A DNA stretch of 64,000 nt from Algoriphagus aquimarinus (GTDB taxonomy: Bacteria > Bacteroidota > Bacteroidia > Cytophagales > Cyclobacteriaceae): NCBI RefSeq assembly GCF_007997215.1, contig NZ_VORW01000002.1, positions 310,001 to 374,000 of the forward strand, written 5' to 3'. Shown in pieces: positions 53,457 to 63,465 of this stretch. The notes beneath the pieces were generated by a model. It did not search any database, was not told the origin of the DNA, and saw only the letters and a list, made by a program, of their open reading frames with translations. Made by a program: the position numbers and the translations under genes. Every line of letters begins with the position of its first letter. Position 1 is the first letter of the stretch.

Positions 53457-55139
53457 ATGAAGGATTTCCCCTGGTTTAAGCATTACCCGGAGTCTGTGCC
53501 CAAGGAAGTAGATTTTACTGCCTATACTAGTGTTGCAGAGCTTTTTGACGAAAGTGTAAAGAAATACGGTGATGCTGTGGCTTATGAATGCATGGGCAAA
53601 ACCATGACATTTAATAAGTTGAACAAGCTCAGTGAGGATTTTGCCTGCTACCTGACTCAGGTGTTGCGATTGAAAAAAGGAACTCGAGTTGCCATTCAGA
53701 TGCCAAATACTCTTCAGTATCCGGTGGCGATGTTTGGAGCGATTCGCGCAGGAATGATCGTGGTCAATACCAACCCGCTCTATACTTCTTCGGAAATGAA
53801 GCATCAGTTCAAAGACTCCGGAGCTGAATTGATCATCATCGTAGCTAATTTTGCTGACAACCTGGAGAAAATCCTCGATGAAATCCCAGCAAAGCATGTG
53901 ATCGTAACCGAACTAGGCGATTTGCTTGGAGGAGTCAAAGGCACAATTGTCAATCTGGTGGTGAAATACTTCAAGAAGATGGTGCCAGCTTTCTCTATTC
54001 CAAAGGCTGTTTCTTTCAAATCAGCCTTGGCTCAAGGAGCAAATCATAAGTTCAAATCGGTAGACCTCACGTTGGAGGATACCGCATTTCTTCAATATAC
54101 CGGGGGAACGACGGGAGTATCTAAAGGAGCTGAATTGACTCATGGAAATATAGTAGCAAACATGCAGCAGATTTCTGCCTGGATGAAGCCGAAGTTGAAA
54201 GAAAGGGAAGAGATTGTCGTTACAGCCTTGCCATTGTATCACATATTCGCGCTGACGGTAAACTGTCTAGCCATGCTCAAAATCGGTGCACACAATCTGC
54301 TGATTACCAATCCCCGTGATATGCCAGCCTTTTGTAAGGACCTTTCAAAAAAGAAGTTTACGGTATTTACCGGCGTAAATACCCTTTTCAATGGTCTTCT
54401 GAATCAGGAGTCATTTAGAGCATTGGATTTTAGTAGTTTGAAAATATCCGTAGGTGGAGGGATGGCTGTGCAAAAAGCCACTGCTGAAAAATGGCTGGCG
54501 GTGACAGGTACACCTTTGGCCGAAGGCTATGGCCTCACCGAAACCTCACCTGTAGCTTCCTGCAATCCCATAGATGGCACAGAAAGAAACGGCACTATTG
54601 GCATCCCACTTCCCAACACAGAATTCAAGATCATAGATGACGAGGGAAATACCCTCCCCACAGGTGAACGTGGAGAAATATGTATCAAAGGTCCTCAGGT
54701 AATGAAAGGCTATTGGCAAAAGCCGAAAGAAACAGCGGAGGTGATGCTGGGCGAATGGTTCAAATCAGGTGATATCGGTGTCATGGATGACGATGGCTTT
54801 ACCAAGATTGTGGATAGAAAGAAGGAAATGATTCTGGTATCCGGTTTCAACGTATACCCCAATGAAGTGGAGGATGTGATCGCTTCTTATCCTGGAGTGT
54901 TGGAAGTAGGCGTGATAGGCATTCCTGATGTCAAGTCCACCGAGCGCGTAGTAGCCTATGTGGTAGTAAGAGATAAGTCCATCACCCAAGAGCAAATCAT
55001 CTCCTATTGCCACGAATCCTTGACCAATTACAAATGTCCAAAGGAAGTACACTTCACCGATGAACTTCCAAAATCCAATGTCGGCAAGATCCTAAGAAGA
55101 AAGATCAAAGAGGCGCATATGGAGAAAATGGGGAAGTGA
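53457..55139 (+). CDS. fadD: Long-chain fatty acid-CoA ligase
   Basis: Activates fatty acids with ATP and CoA. 560 residues, with the AMP-binding P-loop YTGGTTGVSKGAELTHGN near 214, the core motif GYGLTETSPVASCNP near 355, and the adenylate signature KSGDIGVMDDDGFTKIVDRK near 437 followed by SGFNVYPNEVEDVI. The Lys of the last motif (SNVGKILRRKIKE) is present. It is downstream of an acyl-CoA dehydrogenase on the same strand, with the large palindrome between, so co-regulation is plausible. Confidence 0.95.
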   Translation: MKDFPWFKHYPESVPKEVDFTAYTSVAELFDESVKKYGDAVAYECMGKTMTFNKLNKLSEDFACYLTQVLRLKKGTRVAIQMPNTLQYPVAMFGAIRAGMIVVNTNPLYTSSEMKHQFKDSGAELIIIVANFADNLEKILDEIPAKHVIVTELGDLLGGVKGTIVNLVVKYFKKMVPAFSIPKAVSFKSALAQGANHKFKSVDLTLEDTAFLQYTGGTTGVSKGAELTHGNIVANMQQISAWMKPKLKEREEIVVTALPLYHIFALTVNCLAMLKIGAHNLLITNPRDMPAFCKDLSKKKFTVFTGVNTLFNGLLNQESFRALDFSSLKISVGGGMAVQKATAEKWLAVTGTPLAEGYGLTETSPVASCNPIDGTERNGTIGIPLPNTEFKIIDDEGNTLPTGERGEICIKGPQVMKGYWQKPKETAEVMLGEWFKSGDIGVMDDDGFTKIVDRKKEMILVSGFNVYPNEVEDVIASYPGVLEVGVIGIPDVKSTERVVAYVVVRDKSITQEQIISYCHESLTNYKCPKEVHFTDELPKSNVGKILRRKIKEAHMEKMGK

Positions 55140-55195
55140 TCAGTTTGGAGTAAACAGTTTTTAGTCCCCCGCTAGGTGTATAACCTGCGTTGGTC

Positions 55196-55223
55196 AAAGC
55201 GTAGATTTTATCTACGCTTTTTT
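55196..55223 (+). terminator. Terminator of fadD
   Basis: AAAGCGTAGA (55196-55205) pairs with TCTACGCTTT (55211-55220), 10 bp, 5-base loop, then T. It is 57 bases beyond the fadD stop. Confidence 0.85.
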
Positions 55224-55258
55224 ATTATCAAGGATTTGCAATCCTAATTCTAAATGTT

Positions 55259-55442
55259 CAACCCCTTCGGGGTTGCCATTTCAACTCTAATTCTGGCTAT
55301 CCACGGGTTGCACCCGCGGTTACGCCACGGCGCACAGGTATTGAAAAGTTGGACCACTCCGTGCTCGTGCGTGTGAAATTAAAACTAAAAGCATGACCCC
55401 GAACGGGGTCAAACCATTAATAGCCATGGGTGAAACCCATGG
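55259..55442. repeat. Cluster of short palindromes (interspersed repeats)
   Basis: In 55140-55649, a 510-base non-coding stretch, are CAACCCCTTCGGGGTTG (55259-55275), CGGGTTGCACCCG (55304-55316), GACCCCGAACGGGGTC (55395-55410) and CCATGGGTGAAACCCATGG (55424-55442). Such strings occur many times in Bacteroidota genomes between genes. No frame of significance is seen. Confidence 0.7.
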
Positions 55443-55610
55443 TTTGCAACCATTCCAATATGATTCCACGACCCTGTCTGCAACATGCAGGCCCGAAGGT
55501 GGTTGAATAATGAATGATCATCTTTACTCCTGAATCTTAGCACTCTGTCATCCAAATTCTAAGGGTTTTGGATGATACTTGACGCTGGTTCAAGTATTCG
55601 ATTGAAAGCA

Positions 55611-55642
55611 AAAAAAAAATCGAAACGTAGCGTTTCGATTTT
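55611..55642 (-). terminator. Terminator of the Lys-rich protein gene
   Basis: AAAATCGAAACG (55616-55627) pairs with CGTTTCGATTTT (55631-55642), a 12-bp stem with a 3-base loop. The A run before it gives a U-tract on the minus strand, eight bases beyond the gene's stop. Confidence 0.85.
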
Positions 55643-55649
55643 CTGAGAG

Positions 55650-56036
55650 TTATTTTTTCTTCGATTTTTTCTTTTTCAGAGCTGATTTTTTCTTAGCCTT
55701 TTTTTCCTTCAGCTTCTTTTGGGCTTTTTCTTTTTTGGCTTTCGCCTTTTTCTTTTTTTCAGCTTTTTTCTTTGCTTTTTTCGCCTTTTCCCTTTTCTTC
55801 TCTTTTTCTTGAGTCTTGTCACTCATTTTCTTTAATTCTTTAAGATTCTTTTTGTTCGATTTTTTAGTATCCTTATCTGATTTATCTCCGATTTTATCTT
55901 TTCCATTTGTAATAAGAATATCACTCTTCGATTCTATATCAGTAGTATCAATAGTAACTTTTGCAGTAGAAGTTGCAACTTCAGTTTCTGTATTCTTTTC
56001 CTGATTAAAATTTTTGGACTTTTGGCTTTCTTCCAT
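55650..56036 (-). CDS. Highly basic Lys/Ala-rich protein
   Basis: A 128-residue low-complexity protein. The first 60 residues are Ser/Thr/Asp-rich; the last 70 are almost only Lys, Ala, Glu and Ser with repeated KKAKKK-type blocks, ending SALKKKKSKKK. The tail recalls histone H1-like or RNA-binding basic tails and coiled coils. No signal peptide. It is a real gene by its own terminator and by its 3-base periodicity, but low-complexity tracts can mislead. Nucleic-acid binding is a guess. Confidence 0.6.
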   Translation of the reverse strand: MEESQKSKNFNQEKNTETEVATSTAKVTIDTTDIESKSDILITNGKDKIGDKSDKDTKKSNKKNLKELKKMSDKTQEKEKKREKAKKAKKKAEKKKKAKAKKEKAQKKLKEKKAKKKSALKKKKSKKK

Positions 56037-56484
56037 TTCAACTGCTTGATTTAAATTGCTTTACTATTAATATAATGTTAAGTAAATGTAGGTAAATGAA
56101 CCCAAATGTTAATATTAAGTTTTCATAAGGGTTAAAAACTTAACATTGGAGTAAATCATGCTCAATATATATGGTTCTAAGATTTTGATTTATTTCCATT
56201 AACTACTGCAATTTCCGACCGTGCTCCGATAAGAGTCGGGACAGGCACCTTGGTACTCTGATTAACCATCAATATTTTTCACCTAGCATTTCGCTTCCCT
56301 AATTCAGGACAGTACGTACTGCACCGTTGGCGCTTAGGTATCGTCACCTATGACCTCTGCGAATGTACACTGACTACTAAAACCAACTTCCTTTATATAA
56401 AATACTCTATAGCATATCACATTCACTTTTTGATTTTCAATGATCTTAACCATCTTAGGTTACTTAATAACGATAAACCTCCTC
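56037..56484. other. Intergenic region between the Lys-rich protein and sulfatase
   Basis: About 450 bases. It holds an imperfect palindrome TCCGA-TAAGAG-TCGGGA (56225-56241), related to the repeats at 38856 and 43882, and GTACGTAC near 56313. There is no frame or RNA gene I can support, so it presumably contains the promoters of both divergent genes. Confidence 0.45.
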
Positions 56485-58053
56485 ATGCTGAAGAAATTCA
56501 TTCCTATCGCCGCGTTTGTGCTCGGTGTTTTTCAAACTTTTGCCCAAGCTCCTGAGCAACCCAACATTGTTTTTATTCTTGTAGATGACCTCGGTTACCA
56601 TGATTTGAGTGTGACAGGAAGTAGTTATTACGAGACTCCGCACATCGATCAACTGGCAAATCGTTCGTATCAGTTTTCGCAGGGATATTCTGCTTCGCCT
56701 GTGTGTAGTCCGGCACGTGCCAGTCTGATGACTGGGTTGACACCCGCGACGCATGGAGTGACGGATTGGATAGGAGCGGGATATGGCGAGGCCTGGAGGA
56801 AGGCTGGGAGACATACGAAGCTCTTGCCTCCGAATTATGAGCATGCACTTAGGGCCTCATATCTGACTCTTCCTGAGGCATTGAGAGATTCTGGATACGA
56901 TACTTTTTTCGCAGGAAAATGGCATCTAGGTGGTGAAGGTTCTTATCCTGAAGATCATGGATTTGATATCAATGTGGGTGGTTATGCTGCGGGTAGTCCT
57001 ATGGGGGGATATTTTGCTCCCTATGATAATCCAAAAATGGAGCAAGGTCCTGATGGTGAAAATTTAAGTATACGTTTGGCAAATGAGACGGCCAAGTTTA
57101 TTTCCCAAGAACATCAAAAGCCATTCTTTGCCATGCTGTCTTTTTACACAGTGCATGGACCTATTCAGACTACGGAGGAAAAATGGGCTAAATACAGAGA
57201 GAAAGCTGAAAAGTTGGGGATAGCAGATCATGGATTCGAAATGGAGAGAAGGCTTCCGATCAGACAGTATCAGGACAATCCTGTATATGCGGGGCTTGTA
57301 GAAGCCATGGATGATGCAGTAGGCATAGTGACGGCGGCATTGGCCAAGGCCGGTTTGGATGAAAATACTATTATCGTATTCACCTCAGACCACGGTGGAG
57401 TGGCCTCTGGAGATGCTTTTTCTACTTCTAATTTACCACTCAGAGGTGGCAAAGGGTATCAGTGGGAAGGTGGACTTCGGGTTCCTTATTTTATCAAAGT
57501 TCCTGGTCAAAAGGAGTTGATTGCGCTAGATGTACCTGCAAGTGGAATAGATTTTTACCCTACACTTTTGGAACTGGCAGGAGTGGAGATGCCTGAAAAT
57601 ATACAAATGGAGGGAGTAAGTTTGGCGCCAGCTATGAAGGACAAGAAACTCGCAGATCGCTCGCTATACTGGCATTATCCTCACTATGGTAATCAGGGAG
57701 GAGATCCTAGTTCTATTGTGCGTGATGGGGATTGGAAATTGATCTACTACTGGGAGGACGAAAGCGTAGAGCTTTATAACCTCGCAACTGATCCGGGTGA
57801 GCAGACTAATCTGGCTTTTAGCAAGCCTAAAGAGAGCAAAAGATTGACGACTAAATTGATGAAATGGCTGGCAGAAACCGATGCCAATAAGCCGACCATG
57901 GATCCAGAGTACAGCGAGGCGCTACATCAGGAAGTGTTGGATAAATTCAAAACGGTAAGAAGACAAGCTGTGGAAGACGAGCGTCTAAAAATGCTAAATC
58001 CGGCCTATGTTCCTAATGCTGACTGGTGGGGAAGCAAGGTGACGAAGGATTGA
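56485..58053 (+). CDS. Type I sulfatase
   Basis: Exported sulfuric ester hydrolase of about 522 residues from the ATG at 56485; the signal peptide MLKKFIPIAAFVLGVFQTFA starts exactly there, so an upstream ATG at 56440 is less likely. Metal-binding ILVDDLGYHDL and the formylglycine site CSPARASLMTG (Cys near 73) are present, as is the downstream GKWHLGGEG. Cleaves sulfate from polysaccharide or other esters. It sits near sugar-uronate genes, so a glycan substrate is likely, not proven. Confidence 0.92.
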   Translation: MLKKFIPIAAFVLGVFQTFAQAPEQPNIVFILVDDLGYHDLSVTGSSYYETPHIDQLANRSYQFSQGYSASPVCSPARASLMTGLTPATHGVTDWIGAGYGEAWRKAGRHTKLLPPNYEHALRASYLTLPEALRDSGYDTFFAGKWHLGGEGSYPEDHGFDINVGGYAAGSPMGGYFAPYDNPKMEQGPDGENLSIRLANETAKFISQEHQKPFFAMLSFYTVHGPIQTTEEKWAKYREKAEKLGIADHGFEMERRLPIRQYQDNPVYAGLVEAMDDAVGIVTAALAKAGLDENTIIVFTSDHGGVASGDAFSTSNLPLRGGKGYQWEGGLRVPYFIKVPGQKELIALDVPASGIDFYPTLLELAGVEMPENIQMEGVSLAPAMKDKKLADRSLYWHYPHYGNQGGDPSSIVRDGDWKLIYYWEDESVELYNLATDPGEQTNLAFSKPKESKRLTTKLMKWLAETDANKPTMDPEYSEALHQEVLDKFKTVRRQAVEDERLKMLNPAYVPNADWWGSKVTKD

Positions 58054-58090
58054 TAGGTGAGAAGGAGGAAGTGGAAGGACAGTAAATAGC

Positions 58091-58122
58091 AAAAAAAGCC
58101 ATCTTCGAAGATGGCTTTTTTT
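58091..58122. terminator. Bidirectional terminator, sulfatase / UDP-xylose synthase
   Basis: A perfect palindrome AAAAAAGCCATCTTC-GAAGATGGCTTTTTT lies between the convergent stops at 58053 and 58136, with A and T tracts on each side. Confidence 0.9.
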
Positions 58123-58135
58123 GGTGCTGGGATAT

Positions 58136-59068
58136 TTAGATTACTGATTCGAAGTATTTGATAGTTTTCTCCAAACCTTCTCTAAGCTGTATTTTAGGCT
58201 CCCAATCCAATTCTTTTTTCGCAAGATCGATCACAGGTCTTCTCTGCATAGGATCATCCTGAGGCAAAGGCATAAAAATCATTTTACTCTTACTATTGGT
58301 CAGTTCGATGATTTGCTGAGCTAATTCAAGCATGGTGAATTCTCCAGGGTTCCCGATATTCACAGGGCCAGTAAATCCATCACGACTATTCATCAGTCTG
58401 TACATTCCTTCGATATTGTCGTCCACGTAGCAGAAAGAGCGGGTTTGCATACCATCTCCGTACATGGTGATGTCCTTTCCTTGTAGTGCCTGAACGATAA
58501 AATTACTCACTACACGACCGTCATTTGGATGCATTCTTGGGCCATAGGTATTGAAAATACGCATGACTTTGATTGCTACTTTATGTTGGCGATAGTAATC
58601 GAAAAATAGCGTTTCTGCACATCTTTTACCTTCATCGTAGCAAGCTCTAGGGCCAAGCGTATTTACACTTCCTTTGTAGCTTTCTGGCTGTGGATGAACT
58701 TCAGGGTCTCCGTAGATTTCTGAAGTACTAGCCTGAAGGATTTTGATTTTCAAACGTTTCGCAAGACCTAACATATTCATCGCACCGATCACAGACGTTT
58801 TAGTCGTCTGTACCGGATCAAACTGGTAATGAACTGGGGAGGCTGGACACGCTAAATTATAGATTTCATCTACTTCCACATATAGCGGATGCGTAACGTC
58901 ATGACGAAGTAATTCGAAATTCTTGTTATCTAACAGATGGTGAATGTTTCTTCTATTGCCAGTGAAAAAATTATCAACGCAAAGCACTTCATTTCCTTCG
59001 GAGAGAAGTCGATCACAAAGATGGCTGCCAAGAAATCCGCCACCACCACTTACTAAAACTCGTTTCAT
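58136..59068 (-). CDS. UDP-glucuronate decarboxylase (UDP-xylose synthase)
   Basis: Makes UDP-xylose from UDP-glucuronate with bound NAD. 310 residues, extended SDR fold: nucleotide-binding [15 protein letters not shown], catalytic YDEGKR near 144 and the Ser/Thr in [35 protein letters not shown] and [12 protein letters not shown] match UXS closely. It is not adjacent to glycan synthesis genes here except the acetyltransferase. Confidence 0.92.
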   Translation of the reverse strand: MKRVLVSGGGGFLGSHLCDRLLSEGNEVLCVDNFFTGNRRNIHHLLDNKNFELLRHDVTHPLYVEVDEIYNLACPASPVHYQFDPVQTTKTSVIGAMNMLGLAKRLKIKILQASTSEIYGDPEVHPQPESYKGSVNTLGPRACYDEGKRCAETLFFDYYRQHKVAIKVMRIFNTYGPRMHPNDGRVVSNFIVQALQGKDITMYGDGMQTRSFCYVDDNIEGMYRLMNSRDGFTGPVNIGNPGEFTMLELAQQIIELTNSKSKMIFMPLPQDDPMQRRPVIDLAKKELDWEPKIQLREGLEKTIKYFESVI

Positions 59069-59168
59069 TCGGTAATTACAAAAGGTTTAAAAACACTTGT
59101 GGCCAAAAATAAGCAAATGTTCTTTAAAATAAAGGAAGTAATTAGGTAAAGCTTGATATCATTAAAAG

Positions 59169-59723
59169 CTACACTAAATTTTTAATGATTTTGGCTGGGT
59201 TTCCTCCGATCACCACATCTGCTGGGAAATCCTTTGTTACTACAGCGCCAGCTGCAACTACAGTTCTGTCACCTATACTTACTCCCGGGCAAATCACTGC
59301 TGATCCACCAATCCACACATCGTTTCCAATCGTGATAGGTTTGCCGTATTCCCACATTTCACCTCTTTTGACAGAGTCAAGAGGGTGAGTAGCTGGGTAA
59401 AACTGAACGTTTGGAGCCACAAATACACGGTCACCAAGAGTGACTTTGCAGACATCAAGAACTACACAATTGAAGTTGAAGAATACATCATCTCCAACTT
59501 CAATGTTTGTTCCGTAGTCGCAGTAAAAAGGAGGTTCTACCCAGAAGTTTTTACCTGCCTTTCCAAAGATTTTTCTAATTAGAGAAACTCTCAACTCGGT
59601 ATCTTCAGGATCTGAATCATTGAAGGTTTTTACCAGTTTTCGAGCTTTCAGGCGCTCTGCTGCCAATTCCGGATCACCGGCTTGGTAGAGTTCTCCTGCT
59701 AGCATTTTCTCCTTTTCGGTCAT
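59169..59723 (-). CDS. Sugar O-acetyltransferase (maltose acetyltransferase-like)
   Basis: A 184-residue left-handed beta-helix protein, LacA/Maa family. MLAGELYQAGDPELAAER is the family's N-terminal Mac domain; hexapeptide repeats run from about 70 (EVGDDVFFNFNCVVLDV) to GGNPAKIIKNL; the catalytic His is in YPATHPLDS. It transfers acetyl from acetyl-CoA to sugars. Confidence 0.9.
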   Translation of the reverse strand: MTEKEKMLAGELYQAGDPELAAERLKARKLVKTFNDSDPEDTELRVSLIRKIFGKAGKNFWVEPPFYCDYGTNIEVGDDVFFNFNCVVLDVCKVTLGDRVFVAPNVQFYPATHPLDSVKRGEMWEYGKPITIGNDVWIGGSAVICPGVSIGDRTVVAAGAVVTKDFPADVVIGGNPAKIIKNLV

Positions 59724-59810
59724 TTCATGTTTTTACTTGTCCACCACGATTACTCAGGATATGCTTTGGAATCTCGCATGTTAGATAATTAACTCTCTGG
59801 GTGAAGCTTT

Positions 59811-60995
59811 CTACTTACTCGATTTCTTTTGGCTGTATAGCAATCCTGCTTCCACGCCGCGTATTTCCGCAAGGCCTTTTAATCTACCAATGGCAGAATA
59901 GCCTGGGTTAGTTTTTTTGCTCAAATCATCCAACATCAGATGACCATGATCCGGTCGCATTGGAAGGCTCTTGCCTCGCTTCTGCTGAACCTGAATGATC
60001 GCATCAATCACTGCTACCATAGGCACATTTCCTTCCAAGTGATTGTCCTCAAAGAAGTTTCCAGCTTCGTCTCTTTTGGTGCTGCGCAAATGTATGAAGT
60101 GAATATTATCACCAAATTCCTCGACCATAGCTGGGAGATCATTGTCTGCACGAACTCCAAATGATCCTGTACAGAAAGTTAAACCGTTGTATGGACTTGG
60201 CTGATCTCTCAATATTCTTCTCGCATCTTCGGCTGTACTCATTATTCTAGCTAAACCAAAAAGTGGGAAAGGTGGATCGTCTGGGTGAATTGCCATCGAA
60301 ACTCCATTTTCCTCAGCAACTGGCACGATAGCATCCAGAAATAATCTTAAGTGATCAGCTAGTTTAGCAGCGTCAATTCCATCGTACGTAGCAAGCATGG
60401 ATTTGAATTCCTCCAAGGTATATCCAATCTCTGAACCAGGAAGCCCTTTCAGCATATTGTCGAAGATCATTTGACGTTTGGCAGGACTGAGCGCTTCGTA
60501 GTAAGTCTTTACTTCGGCATATTCTTCGGGAGAATATTCAGCTTTTGCTTCCTCTCTTTCTAGGATAAAAAGGTCAAATGCCTGAACAGCTTTTTTCTCG
60601 TAAAGTAGGGCTTTCACGCCGTTTGGAAGCTCATACTCCAGGTCGGTTCTCGTCCAATCTAGAATAGGCATGAAATTGTAGCATACAGTAAAAATTCCTT
60701 CTGCTGCAAGATTACGGATGGTTTCTTTATAGTTTTCGATTACCTGTAGGTAATTTCCAGATCGAGTTTTGATGACTTCGTGTACTGGTACAGATTCCAC
60801 GACTGACCAGGTCAGTCCAGCAGCTTCGATGATGTTTTTGCGTTCTTTAATTTCTTCCCGTGACCATGTTTCTCCATTCGGTATATGGTGAAGGGCTGTT
60901 ACGATTCCGCTTGCTCCTGACTGGAGTATATCTCTTAGACTAACTGGGTCATTTGGTCCATACCAACGCATGGTTTGCTCCATTTTATAGGTCAT
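59811..60995 (-). CDS. uxuA: Mannonate dehydratase
   Basis: Converts D-mannonate to 2-keto-3-deoxygluconate. 394 residues; [16 protein letters not shown] at the start and [18 protein letters not shown] are diagnostic. [13 protein letters not shown] and [13 protein letters not shown] hold conserved His/Asp. Two ATG codons, 60995 and 60983, are possible. It follows the SDR gene on the same strand, last in the uronate operon. KDG kinase and aldolase are not in the window. Confidence 0.95.
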   Translation of the reverse strand: MTYKMEQTMRWYGPNDPVSLRDILQSGASGIVTALHHIPNGETWSREEIKERKNIIEAAGLTWSVVESVPVHEVIKTRSGNYLQVIENYKETIRNLAAEGIFTVCYNFMPILDWTRTDLEYELPNGVKALLYEKKAVQAFDLFILEREEAKAEYSPEEYAEVKTYYEALSPAKRQMIFDNMLKGLPGSEIGYTLEEFKSMLATYDGIDAAKLADHLRLFLDAIVPVAEENGVSMAIHPDDPPFPLFGLARIMSTAEDARRILRDQPSPYNGLTFCTGSFGVRADNDLPAMVEEFGDNIHFIHLRSTKRDEAGNFFEDNHLEGNVPMVAVIDAIIQVQQKRGKSLPMRPDHGHLMLDDLSKKTNPGYSAIGRLKGLAEIRGVEAGLLYSQKKSSK

Positions 60996-61037
60996 AGTAT
61001 TTTGAATTTGAGATTTGAGATTTGAGATTTCAAATTG

Positions 61038-61856
61038 TTACACTCCAGAGTAAGCTCCAAAGCCACCGTCTACAGCCACGATGGTTCCAGTCACGAATGC
61101 TGAGGCATCTGCACATAACCAATGCAATGTTCCCAGCAAATCTTCAGGTTTACCAAATCTTGCCATAGGCGTATGATTTATGATTTGATTTCCTCTATCT
61201 GAAAGACTACCATCTGTTTCGGTGAGCAAAGCTCTGTTTTGCTCGGTGAGGAAAAACCCAGGAGCAAGTGCATTCACTCGGAACTCAGCACCATGTTTTG
61301 TACAAAGTTCAACTGCTAGGAATTTAGTGAAATTGTCAATAGCAGCCTTGGCGGATGCGTATCCCAATACCCTAGTCATAGGACGGGAAGCTGCCATGGA
61401 ACTGATGTTTATGATATTTCCTTTGCCTCTGTTTAGCATGAGAGGAAGCAAGATTTGACTTGGGATAGCGGTACCCAAGTAGTTCAAATCCATCACTTTA
61501 CGAAGTGAGTCTAAATCAAGATCAGAAATGTGTTGATCCGGTCTAATGACCGCACCGGGCATATTCCCACCTGCTGCATTGATAAGCGTATCTATGTAGA
61601 CGTGCTCTTCAGCGATCTGGTTTGCTACTTTTTGCACACTATCAGCATCGGTAACATCACATATATATCCTGATGCTTTACCACCTGTGGCTTGAATGTC
61701 TTTTACCAATTCTTCTACTTTTGCAGGAGTTCTACCAAGAATAAAAACTTCAGCTCCCTCTTTGGCTAAGTAAAGACTCATGGATTTTCCCAAAACTCCG
61801 GTGGCTCCTGAAAAGGCAATTTTTTTTCCTGCAAGAGAGAATAATGAATTACTCAT
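61038..61856 (-). CDS. SDR-family D-mannonate oxidoreductase (fructuronate reductase)
   Basis: A 272-residue short-chain dehydrogenase. Cofactor-binding SGATGVLGKSMSLYLA (residues 15-30), NAAGGNMPG, catalytic Ser in NISSMAASRP and YASAKAAID. It takes the place of the classic UxuB between uxaC and uxuA, so it almost certainly reduces fructuronate to mannonate, as in Gram-positive and other Bacteroidota operons. Two bases from the uxaC stop. Confidence 0.88.
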   Translation of the reverse strand: MSNSLFSLAGKKIAFSGATGVLGKSMSLYLAKEGAEVFILGRTPAKVEELVKDIQATGGKASGYICDVTDADSVQKVANQIAEEHVYIDTLINAAGGNMPGAVIRPDQHISDLDLDSLRKVMDLNYLGTAIPSQILLPLMLNRGKGNIINISSMAASRPMTRVLGYASAKAAIDNFTKFLAVELCTKHGAEFRVNALAPGFFLTEQNRALLTETDGSLSDRGNQIINHTPMARFGKPEDLLGTLHWLCADASAFVTGTIVAVDGGFGAYSGV

Positions 61857-61858
61857 AA

Positions 61859-63298
61859 TTAAACTTGTATGTTGTTTGGACTAAAGTCGAAATATTGTTT
61901 TGCATTGTTGTAGCAGATATCAGAGATGATACCACCCAGCCATTTCTCATCCCACGGCAACTCTCCATTAGCTACGTCCTGTCCAAAAAGGTTGCACAGA
62001 ATTCGTCTGAAGTATTCGTGACGAGGGAATGAAAGGAAACTACGGGAATCTGTAAGCATACCTATGAAACAACTCACCAAGCCCATATTAGAAAGTGCAT
62101 TGAGCTGTTTCTCCATTCCATCTTTTTGATCTAGGTACCACCAGCCAGAGCCGAATTGTATTTTTCCTTTGATCGAGCCGTCATTGAAGTTACCTATCAT
62201 GGTGGCAAAGATCTCATTGTCGCCAGGATTGTTATTGTAGATGGCAGTTTTAGTAAGCTGATCATCCAAATTCAATTTATTGAAAAAGGCTCCCATTGCT
62301 TTTGCCTGAGAAAAGTCTCCAATAGAATCAAATCCTGTATCAGGACCCAAAATCTGGAGTGAGCGCTCATTTGTATTTCGTAAGGCTCCCAAGTGAAATT
62401 GCTGGACCCAGCCTTTTGCATGATACATTTTGCAAAGCGCTAGGAGCGTAGTGTACTTGAAGAAATTTACTTCTTGTGTAGAGAGTGTTTTTCCTGACTG
62501 CACCTGTTTGAAAATGGAGTCTATAGAAAAGTCATTTTCTTCAAAAAAGTATAATTGCTCCAAGCCATGATCAGATAGTCTGCAACCTCTTTCATGGAAG
62601 TAATCAATGCGTTCGCTAAGTGCTTCCACTAATTTCTCGAAGGAATTGATTTCAATACCTGTGGTTCCACCAAGCTGGTTGAGATAATTCAAATAGAAAG
62701 TAGGGTTCTCTACTCCATAGGCTTTATCAGGCCTGAAAGCTGGATACATACCCAACTCACTGTCTTTTTTGTGAAAAGAAACATGCTGATCCAGTGAATC
62801 AATTGGGTCATCAGTAGAACAAACCACTTCTACTTTCATTTGCTTTAATAGCCCCCGTGTGGAGAATGAGTCTTGTTGAAGAAGAGAATTGCAGTGTTGG
62901 TATACCTCCGACGCATTAGCTTCTGATAGCAACTCGTCGAAACCGAAATATCTTTTAAGCTCTAGATGTGTCCAGTGATAAAGTGGATTTCTGAGTGTGA
63001 AAGGCACTGTCTTCGCCCAGTTAGTGAATTTCTCAGCATCAGAAGCATCTCCGGTAATAAATTTCTCATTAATCCCAAAGGTCCGCATTGCCCTCCATTT
63101 ATAATGATCGCCTGCCAACCAAACTTTTGAGATATTCTCAAAGCTTTTATTTGCATTTATTTCAGCAGGGGGAAGGTGATTATGATAATCAATTATTGGT
63201 AAGTCCTTGGCGTATTGATGATAAAGTGTTTTGGCATATTCATTATGCAAAAGAAAATCATCGGACAAAAAGGATGCTTTTGTGCTTGAATAGGGCAT
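61859..63298 (-). CDS. uxaC: Glucuronate isomerase
   Basis: First step of hexuronate breakdown: glucuronate to fructuronate (or galacturonate to tagaturonate). 479 residues, with IIDYHNHLPPAEINANKSFE near 35 and WYLDQKDGMEKQLNALSNMG, SFLSFPRHEYFRRILC in the C-terminal half. First gene of the operon, with SDR and uxuA downstream in pathway order. A LacI operator lies in the divergent gap to the regulator. Confidence 0.96.
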   Translation of the reverse strand: MPYSSTKASFLSDDFLLHNEYAKTLYHQYAKDLPIIDYHNHLPPAEINANKSFENISKVWLAGDHYKWRAMRTFGINEKFITGDASDAEKFTNWAKTVPFTLRNPLYHWTHLELKRYFGFDELLSEANASEVYQHCNSLLQQDSFSTRGLLKQMKVEVVCSTDDPIDSLDQHVSFHKKDSELGMYPAFRPDKAYGVENPTFYLNYLNQLGGTTGIEINSFEKLVEALSERIDYFHERGCRLSDHGLEQLYFFEENDFSIDSIFKQVQSGKTLSTQEVNFFKYTTLLALCKMYHAKGWVQQFHLGALRNTNERSLQILGPDTGFDSIGDFSQAKAMGAFFNKLNLDDQLTKTAIYNNNPGDNEIFATMIGNFNDGSIKGKIQFGSGWWYLDQKDGMEKQLNALSNMGLVSCFIGMLTDSRSFLSFPRHEYFRRILCNLFGQDVANGELPWDEKWLGGIISDICYNNAKQYFDFSPNNIQV

Positions 63299-63378
63299 AG
63301 GTTAGCTGGGCTTAAATGATAAATCTCTAATTCAAAGTTAAAAATACCTCGAAACAACTGTTTTTTTGGAAGAAAATG

Positions 63379-63394
63379 CGGAAACGATTTCGAA
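63379..63394. promoter_or_regulatory. Candidate LacI-family operator in the uxaC/regulator gap
   Basis: CGGAAACGATTTCGAA contains GAAA-CGA-TTTC, near-palindromic around a central CG as LacI-family operators are. It lies about 80 bases upstream of uxaC and 70 of the regulator, in the shared promoter region. Confidence 0.5.
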
Positions 63395-63465
63395 TTTTTA
63401 TAAATGGGATAACCTTATTTCTGGCAATGCTTTGTACTTTCATGCTATAAATAAACCTAATAACC

